Positions 33,398 to 41,963 of a DNA stretch of 64,000 nt are shown piece after piece. Numbering within the stretch: position 1 is the first letter of the stretch; the number at the start of each line of letters is the position of its first letter. This DNA is from Kutzneria sp044547355 (GTDB taxonomy: Bacteria > Actinomycetota > Actinomycetes > Mycobacteriales > Pseudonocardiaceae), in assembly GCF_044547355.1 (NCBI RefSeq), contig NZ_JBIUAG010000006.1, positions 310,001-374,000 of the forward strand, given 5' to 3'. A program made the translations under genes and the position numbers. The notes beneath the pieces are model-generated. The model saw only the letters and a program-made list of their open reading frames with translations. It did no database searches and had not been told where the DNA came from.

Positions 33398-34717
33398 CTA
33401 TTTCTGCTCGGAAGGTTGAGTGTTCACGGTCACACCGTTGAAGAGCAGGTTCAGCAGCACGGCGGCGATGCTGCCGGCGCTGATGCCGGAGTTCATGATG
33501 GTCTGGAACCAGCCAGGGAACTGGGCGTACACCGTGGGCGCGGCCACCGGGACCAGACCGATGCCCAGGGCGACGGCCACCACCATGAGGTTGGAGTTGC
33601 CCTCGAACGACACGTTCTTGAGCATCCGCACGCCGCCGGCCGCCACCGAGCCGAACATGACGATGCCGGCCCCGCCCAGCACCGGCATGGGCACCGAGGC
33701 GACGATCTCCCCCAGCACCGGGAACAGCCCCAGCAGCACCAGGATCCCGCCGGCGGTGGCCACCACGTACCGGCTGCGCACCCGGGTCAGCGCGACCAGC
33801 CCGACGTTCTGCCCGAAAGCGGTGTACGGGAAGGTGTTGAACACGCCGCCGAGCAGACTGGAGAACCCGTCCGCGCGCAGCGCCCTGGTCAGCGTCACGG
33901 TGTCCACCGGCCGGTCCACGATCTCCCCGATGGCCAGCACGCTGCCGCTGGTCTCGGTCATGGTCACCAGCATCACGATCACGAACGCCACGATCGCGCC
34001 GGGCTCGAAGGTCGGCAGTCCGAAGTGGAACGGCGTGCTGATCTCGATCGCCGGCGACCCGCCCACATGCGAGAAATCGGCCAGCCCCAAGGGAATCGCC
34101 ACCAGGGTGCCGACCACGATGCCGACCAGCACGGCGATCCGGCCGATCAGCCCGGGCACGAACCGGTGCACCAGCACGACAAGCACCAGCACGCCGAAGG
34201 CCACCGCCAGGTTGAGCGGCTGGCCGAAGCCGGGCGAGCCGGTGCCGCCGGCGGCCCAGCCGACCGCCACCGGCAGCAGGGACACGCCGATCACCAGGAT
34301 GATCGTGCCGGTCACCACCGGCGGGAAAAACCGGGTCAGCTTGGCGAAGTACGGCGCGATCAGCACCACCATCAACCCGGACACGATGATCGCCCCGTAG
34401 CCGGCCGGCAGCCCGCCGCCGGTGGTGCCGATCATCACCATCGGCGTCACCGCGGCGAACGTGCAGCCCTGCATGATCGGCAGCCGGGCCCCGAACACCC
34501 AGACTCCCAGGCACTGCAACAGGGTCGCCACCCCGGACACCAGCAGGTCGGCGTTGACCAGGTAACCGATGTCCGCAGTGGACAGATGCATCGCGCCGCC
34601 GACGATGAGCGGCACGGCGACCGCGCCCGCGTACATGGCCAGGACGTGCTGAAGGCCGAACGTGAGCAGCTGACCGGCGGGAAGCCGCTGGTCGACAGGG
34701 TGAACGGTGCTGGTCAT
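33398..34717 (-). CDS. Uracil/xanthine permease (NCS2 family)
   Basis: The 439-residue protein has about 12-14 hydrophobic segments and the NCS2 pattern: QHVLAMYAGAVAVPLIVGGA in the first helix, MQGCTFAAVTPM in helix 3, and MTETSGSVLAIGEIV (helix 8) with NTFPYTAFGQNVGLVALT (helix 10), which form the nucleobase site. The QN pair is typical of xanthine/uric-acid as well as uracil carriers, so the substrate is not settled. It lies upstream of the RutE-like gene in the same direction and is probably co-transcribed. The ATG is at 34715-34717. Confidence 0.88.
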   Translation of the reverse strand: MTSTVHPVDQRLPAGQLLTFGLQHVLAMYAGAVAVPLIVGGAMHLSTADIGYLVNADLLVSGVATLLQCLGVWVFGARLPIMQGCTFAAVTPMVMIGTTGGGLPAGYGAIIVSGLMVVLIAPYFAKLTRFFPPVVTGTIILVIGVSLLPVAVGWAAGGTGSPGFGQPLNLAVAFGVLVLVVLVHRFVPGLIGRIAVLVGIVVGTLVAIPLGLADFSHVGGSPAIEISTPFHFGLPTFEPGAIVAFVIVMLVTMTETSGSVLAIGEIVDRPVDTVTLTRALRADGFSSLLGGVFNTFPYTAFGQNVGLVALTRVRSRYVVATAGGILVLLGLFPVLGEIVASVPMPVLGGAGIVMFGSVAAGGVRMLKNVSFEGNSNLMVVAVALGIGLVPVAAPTVYAQFPGWFQTIMNSGISAGSIAAVLLNLLFNGVTVNTQPSEQK

Positions 34718-34751
34718 CGGCGGAGTCTAGGTCCGCCGCGTTACCACCGCG

Positions 34752-35066
34752 TCACGCGGCGGCCGGCGACTCCAGCTGCGCGGTGACCCGCTGGGTGACC
34801 TTGCGCTCGGTGTAGAAGGACAGGAACGGGATGGTGCCCGACAGCAGCACGCCGAGCGTGTACAGCGGCTGCCACTTGGACTTCAGCGACAGGTCGAAGG
34901 CGCACACCACGTAGATCATGAACAGGAAGCCGTGCACCACGCCGACGACGGCGACCAGCCCGGGCGAGTTGAAGGCGTACTTCAGCACGACGCCGACCGT
35001 CAGCACGAGCAGGCCGATACCGGTCACGTAGGCCATGAACCGGTACCGGGCGAGGGAGCCCTTCAT
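34752..35066 (-). CDS. DUF3817 integral membrane protein
   Basis: The 104-residue protein has three hydrophobic segments (FMAYVTGIGLLVLTVGVVLKYAF; LVAVVGVVHGFLFMIYVVCAF; LYTLGVLLSGTIPFLSFYTERKV) and matches DUF3817, a small actinobacterial and Bacillus membrane family. The conserved VVGVVHGFLFMIYV and FYTERKV elements are present. It begins 4 bp after the stop of the preceding membrane protein gene and is in one operon with it. The function is unknown. Confidence 0.85.
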   Translation of the reverse strand: MKGSLARYRFMAYVTGIGLLVLTVGVVLKYAFNSPGLVAVVGVVHGFLFMIYVVCAFDLSLKSKWQPLYTLGVLLSGTIPFLSFYTERKVTQRVTAQLESPAAA

Positions 35067-35070
35067 CGAC

Positions 35071-35472
35071 TTACTCTCCGTCTCTCGCGCTCAGCGCCGC
35101 GAGGTAGCTGTTGTACTGCGCCATCGCGTCGTCCACCGGCTCGCTGGCCGCGGCGCGCCACTCGGTCGGCGACCGGCGGGGCCGGGCCGGGGCCGCGGGC
35201 GCCTCCTCGACGACGGCCGGAACCTCCTGGACGGGAGCGTCCTCGGCCGGCCGGCGGTCCTTCTCCAGCTGCCACATCCGCCAGTACATGAACGGGATGA
35301 ACAGGCCGAACAGCGGCCACTGCAAGGCGTAGCCGAGATTCTGGAGGGTGCCGGACGACTCCTGCGACCGGTCCCACTGCCACACGCCGAGCCGGAAGCA
35401 GGTCAGCATGGCCGCGAGCGCGACCAGGTGCACCAGTAGCCAGCGGGGGGCTAGCAGTCCGCGAAGACCCAC
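35071..35472 (-). CDS. Small membrane protein, conserved with DUF3817 partner
   Basis: The 133-residue protein has two hydrophobic segments (WLLVHLVALAAMLTCFRLGVWQW and LQWPLFGLFIPFMYWRMWQL) and a Pro/Ala-rich cytoplasmic tail ending SYLAALSARDGE. The start resembles the first helix of SURF1 (LAPRWLLVHLVALA...GVWQWDRS), but the rest does not, so no cytochrome-oxidase role is claimed. The GTG start is at 35470-35472. It sits between the transglycosylase and the DUF3817 gene, with gaps of 24 and 4 bp, indicating one operon. Confidence 0.72.
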   Translation of the reverse strand: MGLRGLLAPRWLLVHLVALAAMLTCFRLGVWQWDRSQESSGTLQNLGYALQWPLFGLFIPFMYWRMWQLEKDRRPAEDAPVQEVPAVVEEAPAAPARPRRSPTEWRAAASEPVDDAMAQYNSYLAALSARDGE

Positions 35473-35496
35473 GCCGTCGACGGTAACACCGCCGGG

Positions 35497-36327
35497 TCAG
35501 TGGCCCGCACTGGCCTTGGCCGCGGCGTCGGCCACGCTGAAGACCTTCTGTCCGTATTCCACCGAGTTGTTGTACGACAGCACCGCCGCCCACCAGCCGG
35601 CCGCGGTGGCCAGGTCCCGGCCGCCGGCGCACAGGTAGCGCCCGGCGGCGACGGTGGCGTCGTCGATGTTCTGCGGATTGGCCACCCCGTCGCCGTTGCC
35701 GTCGGAGGCCCACTTCCGCCAGGTGGACGGGATGAACTGCATGGGGCCGACCGCGCGGTCGTGCACCGGGTCGCCGTCGAGGGCGCCGCCGTCGGTGTCG
35801 GAGATGTTGGCCACGCCCGAGCCGTCCAGCGGCACGCCGATGATCGGCTTGGATTCGTCGCCGTTGGGCAGCAGGGTGGCCCCGCCGAAACGGCCGTGGT
35901 CGGACTCGATGCGGCCGATGCCGGCCAGCATGGTCCACGGCAGGTGGCAGGACGGCTGCACCTTGGCCAGAGTCAGGTCGGCATTGGCGTACGCGCGCAG
36001 CGCACGGGCCGGGATGCCGGTGGCCGCGGAGACCCGGGCCAGCCAGTCCTCGGCCGTTTCCGACCTTCCCGCCGCGGCGGCCTGCGCCGAGGGTTGGGCG
36101 GCGTCGGCGGCCGGGGCCGCCGCACCGACCTGCACCGGCGCGGGCGTGACGTGCAACGCGGGGAAGTCCTGGGCCACGGGATGGGGAGTGGGCGTGCTGG
36201 CCCGTTGGACCAGCCACAGCGCCGCGCCCGCCACCGCGAGCACCACAAGGACAACCAGCAGCCGGAACACCACCCTCGGTGGGCGAGCGGACGGCGGGGC
36301 CGCCGGCTCGGACTGCTGGATCGCCAT
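35497..36327 (-). CDS. Lytic murein transglycosylase (MltB-like)
   Basis: The 276-residue protein has a single N-terminal membrane segment (VVFRLLVVLVVLAVAGAALWLV), a Pro/Ala-rich spacer and an extracellular SLT/MltB-type domain. The catalytic Glu lies in GIGRIESDHGRFGG; the domain also has AVGPMQFIPSTWRKWASDGNGDG and YLCAGG...AVLSYNNS. It should cleave peptidoglycan between MurNAc and GlcNAc with 1,6-anhydro product. I chose ATG 36327; GTG 36333 is in frame. It is the first gene of a likely three-gene operon with two small membrane proteins. Confidence 0.88.
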   Translation of the reverse strand: MAIQQSEPAAPPSARPPRVVFRLLVVLVVLAVAGAALWLVQRASTPTPHPVAQDFPALHVTPAPVQVGAAAPAADAAQPSAQAAAAGRSETAEDWLARVSAATGIPARALRAYANADLTLAKVQPSCHLPWTMLAGIGRIESDHGRFGGATLLPNGDESKPIIGVPLDGSGVANISDTDGGALDGDPVHDRAVGPMQFIPSTWRKWASDGNGDGVANPQNIDDATVAAGRYLCAGGRDLATAAGWWAAVLSYNNSVEYGQKVFSVADAAAKASAGH

Positions 36328-36334
36328 CACCACA

Positions 36335-36390
36335 GGCTACTCACAAGTAGCCTCAAAACCACTGGCTACCGGCGGCGAGTCACCGCCGGT
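36335..36390. terminator. Two adjacent hairpins
   Basis: GGCTACT (36335-36341) pairs with AGTAGCC (36346-36352), and ACCGGCGG (36368-36375) pairs with CCGCCGGT (36383-36390). They follow the minus-strand gene ending at 36400 and precede the transglycosylase start. The second is a plausible terminator; the first is close enough to the start codon to affect promoter or leader structure. Confidence 0.5.
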
Positions 36391-36399
36391 TCGCCCGAT

Positions 36400-36891
36400 T
36401 CAGGGACGCTGCTGCCGGTTGAGCCGGGCCACGCACCACGCTGCCGCACTGCCCCGACGCAGGTGCTCCAGCACGGTGAGCGGGCCGAGACGGCGCGCCA
36501 GGTCGGACGGCGCGAGACCGGCCGCGCGGTAGTCAAGCGCACGCTGGTCGAGCGGGCTGATGCCGGCGTCCCACCAGGCTTCGGCCTCCTCCACCGCGCC
36601 GGCCAGCTGCCAGCAGGTGGCGACCTCGGTGAGCAGCTCGTCCGGCACCCCGGGCAGCCGCTTGCGCATGGCCGCCAGGTAGGCCGGGTCGACGGCGTCC
36701 ACCTCGAACAAGCCCCGAGCGCTGCCTCGGCCGCCCCGCTGGGCGGGAATCCCGGGCCGCTGGCGCGGAACGGTCGGCGTCTCGGCCAGCCACTGGGACT
36801 TGATCCGATTCACCTCTTGCATCTCGGCGTCCTGCGACCGCTCGGCAGTCCACTGCCTGACGAGCTCGTCGACCCCGGAGTCTTCGACCAT
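36400..36891 (-). CDS. Protein of unknown function
   Basis: I do not recognise this 163-residue soluble protein. It starts at ATG 36889-36891 behind a perfect GAGGAGG, which excludes the longer upstream frame. It is charged, with an N-terminal helix (DELVRQWTAERSQDAEMQEVNRIKSQW), a basic Gly/Arg patch, and a C-terminal helical region with LLTEVATCWQLAGAVEEAEAWWDAG and GLAPSDLARRLGPLTVLEHLRRG, which could form a small helical DNA- or protein-binding unit. There are no clear partners. Confidence 0.65.
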   Translation of the reverse strand: MVEDSGVDELVRQWTAERSQDAEMQEVNRIKSQWLAETPTVPRQRPGIPAQRGGRGSARGLFEVDAVDPAYLAAMRKRLPGVPDELLTEVATCWQLAGAVEEAEAWWDAGISPLDQRALDYRAAGLAPSDLARRLGPLTVLEHLRRGSAAAWCVARLNRQQRP

Positions 36892-37059
36892 CCGTGCCTC
36901 CTCATGGCTGATGATCACCCAACGCCTGCGAACCGTATTGCGTTCCGCCGGAGCACCGCTAGACCCGATTCCCGTTACCAGGGCGTGATCGGGGTTAATG
37001 CACCCGGTCGGTGGAACTGTGCCTGTGCCGACTACTTTGCGCAATCGGCCAGTCCGGTG

Positions 37060-37218
37060 TCATGAGGGGATGAGGTTGCGCACGAACGTGATGATCGCCT
37101 GCGCTCCGTAACCGAGGCCGCCGACTATCTCCCTCACCCAGTTGGCGGAAGCCGCCGGCTGGGCGATCAGCGCGAAGAGCACCAGCGCCACGCCGGCGAT
37201 GATGAGTATCCGTTTCAT
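37060..37218 (-). CDS. Small conserved membrane protein
   Basis: The 52-residue product is MKRILIIAGVALVLFALIAQ, then a short spacer and an amphipathic tail ending GAQAIITFVRNLIPS. Small proteins of this form, with an N-terminal membrane helix and an ITFV...L tail, are widespread in actinomycetes without assigned function. I chose ATG 37218, preceded by GAAGG and GAGGG, over the upstream GTG. It stands alone between two minus-strand genes. Confidence 0.65.
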   Translation of the reverse strand: MKRILIIAGVALVLFALIAQPAASANWVREIVGGLGYGAQAIITFVRNLIPS

Positions 37219-37398
37219 CCCTCGTGCACCTTCTTCGTCCGCGGACACGCCCGTCAGCACCATGATCGACCATGCGCCGGCCGACGTCGCCCAGCGCGGG
37301 CGGGTGTGTCGTCATTCCCGGTTCGGGGTAACTCCGTCGGGGTGTGACATGACCGTAGCGTACGCAGGCGTGATCGCAGGTCAGACTGCACAAAGGTG

Positions 37399-38040
37399 TC
37401 AACTCGGGCACGTTGCCAGCATCGACACGAGCGCGTCGTGCTCGGCCTGGGTGACGAACAGCTGGTAGGTGTGCTTGACGATCACCCAGTTGGTCGCGTA
37501 CGTGCACCAGAAGGCCTGGTTGGCGGGCTTCCACGAGGCCGGGTCCTGATCTCCCTTGCCGCGGTTGCTCGAGGCCGACACGGCCAGCAGCTGGGGCGCG
37601 GTCAGGTCGTTGGCGAACTGGGAGCGGCGCTCGTCGGTCCACTTGTCGGCCCCGGTCCGCCAGGCGTCGGCCAGCGGCACCATGTGGTCGATGTCCAGGT
37701 CGCCGGCCTTGCTGATGGCCTTGTTGTCGTACGGGCTGACCCACTTGCCGCTGGTCGCCCGGCAGGAGGCGTCCTTGCGCACGTCCTGGCCGTCGCGCTC
37801 GATGACCACCTCCCGGGTGTCACAGCCGTCACCCTGCGTGACCCAGTGCTTGAACCGGTCGCGCGAATAGCCGGCCATCGAGTGCCAGCTGCCGATCGGC
37901 AGCTCGGCCAGCTGGACCTGGGCCGGGGAAGAGCCGCTGGCGGTGGGCGTCGCCGGCCCGGCGACTTCCTTGGCGACGAACGCCGCTATCACGAGAACGA
38001 CAACTCCGGCAAGAGTCAGCAACCACCTTCGAGCACGCAT
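37399..38040 (-). CDS. Exported HNH endonuclease family protein (DUF1524-type)
   Basis: The 213-residue protein has an N-terminal membrane or signal segment (WLLTLAGVVVLVIAAFVAKEV) and a nuclease domain with the HNH-like motif DIDHMVPLADAW, a later Asn in ANDLTAPQLLAVSASSNRGKGDQDPASWKP, and a final CTYATNWVIVKHTYQL. Family members in actinomycetes are secreted DNases of the GmrSD C-terminal/DUF1524 type. Conserved Cys pairs suggest disulfides outside the cell. I chose ATG 38040; ATG 38064 is also possible. Its role may be nutrient or phosphate scavenging from DNA. Confidence 0.82.
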   Translation of the reverse strand: MRARRWLLTLAGVVVLVIAAFVAKEVAGPATPTASGSSPAQVQLAELPIGSWHSMAGYSRDRFKHWVTQGDGCDTREVVIERDGQDVRKDASCRATSGKWVSPYDNKAISKAGDLDIDHMVPLADAWRTGADKWTDERRSQFANDLTAPQLLAVSASSNRGKGDQDPASWKPANQAFWCTYATNWVIVKHTYQLFVTQAEHDALVSMLATCPS

Positions 38041-38089
38041 CCCGAGATCATTTCCTGTCGCCATGCAATTTCATGGGAACCTGGCCGGC

Positions 38090-38863
<774 letters not shown>

Positions 38864-38873
38864 CATGCAGTGA

Positions 38874-38928
38874 CGCTTGGAAGGGGGCTTTCCTCCACTC
38901 GGAGTGGAGGAAAGCCCCCTTCCAAGCG
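38874..38928. repeat. 55-bp palindromic repeat, family A copy 3 (perfect)
   Basis: This copy is a perfect palindrome apart from the 3-base centre (CTCCACT, CGG, AGTGGAG). It lies between the convergent crotonase and feruloyl-CoA lyase genes. Confidence 0.88.
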
Positions 38929-38939
38929 GGTGCGCCGGC

Positions 38940-39764
38940 TCACGAGCGACTGTAGGCCTGCAAGCCCGGGCGGATGGTCTTCTCGTCCAGGAACTGGTGC
39001 AGGCCCTCCTGCCGGCCCTGGGTCTTGTCCAGGAACTGGGACTGCTCCAGCTTGGCGTACAGGTAGTCCAGGGCTCCGTCGGTGTCCATGGTGCGGCAGT
39101 TGCGGAAGCCGATCTTGGCGGCGCGCAGCACGACGGGGTTCTTGTCGAGCAGCTCGCGCGCGAGCTGCTCGACCTCGGCACGCAGCGAGGCCAGCGGCAC
39201 GCTCTGGTTGACCAGGCCCATGCGCGCGGCCTGCTGACCGTCGAACAGGCGGCCGGTCATGATGTAGAACAGCGCCTCCCGCGAGCCCACGGTCTCGGCC
39301 AGGGCCTTGGAGACCAGGCCGCCGGGCGGGATACCCCAGTTGATCTCGGACAGCCCGAACTGGGCCTCGTCGGCGGCGATGGCCAGGTCGCAGCCGATCA
39401 GCGGCACGAACGCGCCGCCGAAGCACCAGCCGTTGACCATGGCGATGGTGGGCTTGGCGTAGTTGCGCAGCAGCCGCCAGTGCCACTCGAACGAGTCGCG
39501 CCGCACCCGGATCTGCAACGCCTCGTCGCCGGACTCGTCGACCTCGCGGAAGTACTCCTTGAGGTCCATGCCGGCCGACCACGCCTCCCCCGCGCCGCTG
39601 ATGACCACGACCCCGCACGAGCGGTCGGCCTCCAGCGTGTGCAGCACGTCGATCATCTCGGCGTTGAGCGTCGGGTTCATCGCGTTGCGCTTGTCCGGGC
39701 GGTTCAGCTCCACCCAGCCGATCCCGTCGACCACCTCGACGCGCACGGTCTTCCAGTCACCCAT
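38940..39764 (-). CDS. ech: p-Hydroxycinnamoyl-CoA hydratase/lyase (feruloyl-CoA lyase)
   Basis: The 274-residue enzyme closely follows the HCHL family, which converts feruloyl- or coumaroyl-CoA to vanillin or 4-hydroxybenzaldehyde plus acetyl-CoA. Visible motifs are GAGEAWSAGMDLKEYFREVD, AMVNGWCFGGAFVPL, FGLSEINWGIPPGGLVSK with Glu140, and ALDYLYAKLEQSQFLD with Tyr236. These two residues align with the Glu and Tyr important in the Pseudomonas enzyme. The ATG at 39762-39764 follows GGAGG. It is divergent from a MarR regulator only 26 bp away, and an acyl-CoA ligase gene lies beyond. Confidence 0.92.
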   Translation of the reverse strand: MGDWKTVRVEVVDGIGWVELNRPDKRNAMNPTLNAEMIDVLHTLEADRSCGVVVISGAGEAWSAGMDLKEYFREVDESGDEALQIRVRRDSFEWHWRLLRNYAKPTIAMVNGWCFGGAFVPLIGCDLAIAADEAQFGLSEINWGIPPGGLVSKALAETVGSREALFYIMTGRLFDGQQAARMGLVNQSVPLASLRAEVEQLARELLDKNPVVLRAAKIGFRNCRTMDTDGALDYLYAKLEQSQFLDKTQGRQEGLHQFLDEKTIRPGLQAYSRS

Positions 39765-39774
39765 GACAACCTCC

Positions 39775-39782
39775 AGGTACCT
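39775..39782. promoter_or_regulatory. AGGTACCT palindrome in the ech-marR gap
   Basis: An 8-bp perfect palindrome lies in the 26-bp gap between the divergent ech and marR starts. Its half-sites (AGGT/ACCT) match the core of the 21-bp palindrome before the ligase gene at 41868. It is a plausible weak operator for the MarR protein, but it is short and overlaps the ribosome-site region. Confidence 0.4.
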
Positions 39783-39790
39783 TTCACTTC

Positions 39791-40243
39791 GTGTCCGCTT
39801 CTTCCCAGCAAGCGCCGGAACCGCGGCTGAGCTATCTGGTCGGCCGGCTGGACAGGGCACTGCGGCTGCTGATCGAGGAGGCAGTGCGCCCGCACGGCCT
39901 GACCGTGCCGCAGTACACGGCACTGTCGGTGTTGCAGCGGCAGGCCGGGCTGTCCAACGCGCAGCTGGCCCGGCGGGCCATGACCACGCCGCAGTCGATG
40001 AGCGAGGTCATCGCCGCGCTGACCAAGGCCGGGCTGATCCGCCGCGAGGCCGACCCGGCCCACGGCCGGATCATGCGCACCGAGCTCACCCCGGCCGGCC
40101 TGGACGTGCTGGCCAGGTGCGAGCCGCTGATCACCGAGATCGAGGCCCGCATGCTGGCCGAGCTCTCCGTCGGCGACCGCGACCGGCTGCCGCTGCTGCT
40201 GCGGAGCTGCGTGCGCATGCTCAACTCCGGTTCGGAGAGCTGA
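39791..40243 (+). CDS. MarR-family regulator, likely of hydroxycinnamate genes
   Basis: The 150-residue winged-helix dimer has the MarR core LTVPQYTALSVLQRQAGLSNAQLARRAMTTPQSMSEVIAALTKAGLIRREADPAHGRIMRTELTPAG. MarR proteins such as CouR and HcaR/FerR repress hydroxycinnamate catabolism and release DNA on binding the CoA thioester. Position between ech and the ligase gene suggests the same role. It starts at GTG 39791. Its 3' end overlaps the convergent ligase gene by 23 bp. Confidence 0.85.
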   Translation: MSASSQQAPEPRLSYLVGRLDRALRLLIEEAVRPHGLTVPQYTALSVLQRQAGLSNAQLARRAMTTPQSMSEVIAALTKAGLIRREADPAHGRIMRTELTPAGLDVLARCEPLITEIEARMLAELSVGDRDRLPLLLRSCVRMLNSGSES

Positions 40244-41825
40244 GCCGGGCCCGCAAGGCCTTCTTGTCGTACTTGCCGACCGTGGTCAGCGGCAGCTCGT
40301 CCACCACCACGATCAGCTCCGGCAGCCACCACCGCGGCACCCGGTCGGCCAGGAACGCGGCCAGCTCCTCGGCACACGGCGACGAGCCGTCGGCCGCGAC
40401 GACGGCCGCCGCCGGCCGCTCGCCCCACCGCTCGTGCGGCACCGCCACCACCGCGCACCGGGCCACCCCGGGATGGGCGGCCAGGGCCTGTTCCAGGGCC
40501 AGCGAGCTGATCCACTCCCCGCCGGACTTGATCACGTCCTTGACCCGGTCGACGATCTCCACGGTCGAGTCCGGGTGGATCACGGCCAGGTCGCCGGTGC
40601 GCAGCCAGCCGTCGTGGAAGCGGCTGTCGTTGGAGTCGTCGTCCGGCTCCAGGTAGGCCTTGATCACCCACGGCCCGCTGGTCTCCAGCTCGCCGGTGGT
40701 CCTGCCGTCCCACGGCAGCACCTCGCCGTCCGGGCCGACCAGCCGCACCCGCACGCCCGCGGACGGCTTGCCGACCCTGGTCAGCGCGCCGGCCGGGCTG
40801 TCCAGGTCCAGGTCCGGCGACTGCACCTGCATGGTGCCGCTGGGCAGCATCTCGGTCATGCCCCAGCCCTTGTGGAACACCATGCCGCGCCGGGCGACCT
40901 CGTCCAGCAGGGCCCGGGTCGCGGGCGCGCCGCCGCAGAGCGCGCGCCGCAACGAGCTCATGTCGTACGGCTCGGAGGCCGGGCCGAGCAGGTCGATCCA
41001 CACCGTCGGCACGGCCGCGGCGACGGTCACTCGCTCGGCCTCGACCAGCGCCGCCAGCGCGGCGCCGCTGGCGTCCCGGCCGGGCAGCACGAGCTTGGCG
41101 TTGGCCAGGGCGGTCGTGTAGGTCAGGCCCCACGAGTTGACGTGGAACAGCGGCGTGACGGCGAGCAGGGTGTCCTCACGGGACACGGCGTGCGAGTCGA
41201 CCGTCATGGAGGACAACGAGTGCAGCACGCACGCGAGATGTGAGGACACCACACCCTTGGGCAGTCCCGTAGTGCCGCTCGTGTAACAGATCCAGGCGGC
41301 GTCATCGGGCGCCGCGCGCGACACCGGCTCTGTTTCCGGCACGGCGGCGAGCAGGTCCTCGTACCGCCGCGCCCCGGCGAACGCCTCGTGCACCGGCCCG
41401 CCGTCGTCCAGCACCACGACTTCCCGGACCGGCAACTTCTCGGCGAAGTCGGCCAGCCGGTCGGTGAGGGAGGCGTCGACGAACAGCACCTCGTCGCCGG
41501 CGTTGCGCAACTGGTAGCGGATCTCCTCCTCGGTCAGCCGCACGTTGACGCCGTGCACGACGCGCCCGGCACAGGGCACGCCCAGGAACAACTCCAGGTG
41601 ACGGTGTGTGTTCCAGGCGAAGGTGGCGACTCGGCCACCCGGGTGCACGCCGAGTTCGGCCAGCACCCCGGCCAGGGCGGTGGCCCGGCGGCCGATCCGC
41701 CCCCATGTCGTACGGGTCACACCGGCCGGCGTCACCGACACGACCTCGACGTTCGCCCCGGTCTCCAGGCAGCGGCGCAGCACCACGTCCAGCGTGAGCG
41801 GCACGTCCTGCATCAACGATTTCAC
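40221..41825 (-). CDS. Acyl-CoA ligase, probable feruloyl-CoA synthetase
   Basis: The 534-residue adenylating enzyme has the AMP-binding signature ICYTSGTTGLPKGVV, the A5-type GWGMTEM, the A7/A8 GWLRTGDLAVIHPDSTVEIVDRVKDVIKSGGEWIS and a terminal catalytic Lys in TTVGKYDKKAL. The family activates fatty or aromatic acids as CoA thioesters. Because ech and a MarR gene adjoin, I infer feruloyl/coumaroyl-CoA synthetase; sequence alone would equally allow medium- or long-chain fatty acids. A 21-bp perfect palindrome lies 43 bp before the ATG at 41823-41825. Confidence 0.85.
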   Translation of the reverse strand: MKSLMQDVPLTLDVVLRRCLETGANVEVVSVTPAGVTRTTWGRIGRRATALAGVLAELGVHPGGRVATFAWNTHRHLELFLGVPCAGRVVHGVNVRLTEEEIRYQLRNAGDEVLFVDASLTDRLADFAEKLPVREVVVLDDGGPVHEAFAGARRYEDLLAAVPETEPVSRAAPDDAAWICYTSGTTGLPKGVVSSHLACVLHSLSSMTVDSHAVSREDTLLAVTPLFHVNSWGLTYTTALANAKLVLPGRDASGAALAALVEAERVTVAAAVPTVWIDLLGPASEPYDMSSLRRALCGGAPATRALLDEVARRGMVFHKGWGMTEMLPSGTMQVQSPDLDLDSPAGALTRVGKPSAGVRVRLVGPDGEVLPWDGRTTGELETSGPWVIKAYLEPDDDSNDSRFHDGWLRTGDLAVIHPDSTVEIVDRVKDVIKSGGEWISSLALEQALAAHPGVARCAVVAVPHERWGERPAAAVVAADGSSPCAEELAAFLADRVPRWWLPELIVVVDELPLTTVGKYDKKALRARLSSPNRS

Positions 41826-41867
41826 GGCTGTCCTCCGGCCCGGTGTCAGGTGGCCTGCGATGCCGAT

Positions 41868-41888
41868 AATATCAGGTTACCTGATATT
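41868..41888. promoter_or_regulatory. Perfect 21-bp operator-like palindrome before the ligase gene
   Basis: AATATCAGGT and ACCTGATATT are exact complements around a single T. It lies 43 bp upstream of the acyl-CoA ligase start and 76 bp before the divergent mannosyltransferase start. Its AT-rich flanks stand out from the surrounding DNA. It fits a dimeric MarR- or TetR-type operator. Confidence 0.7.
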
Positions 41889-41963
41889 CAACCAGGACTG
41901 TGACGTGAACAGCCTGTGACGAGGGGGCCGCTGCGCGCTCACCCGGTCGCCGGTTGTGGGACG

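Noticed and set aside
35071..35472. SURF1 cytochrome-oxidase assembly factor
   Set aside because: Only the first helix resembles SURF1; the periplasmic domain and second helix pattern are absent.
37399..38040. HNH nuclease as part of a phage-defence system
   Set aside because: It carries an N-terminal export/membrane segment and disulfide-type Cys, and there is no partner defence gene; a secreted DNase is more likely.
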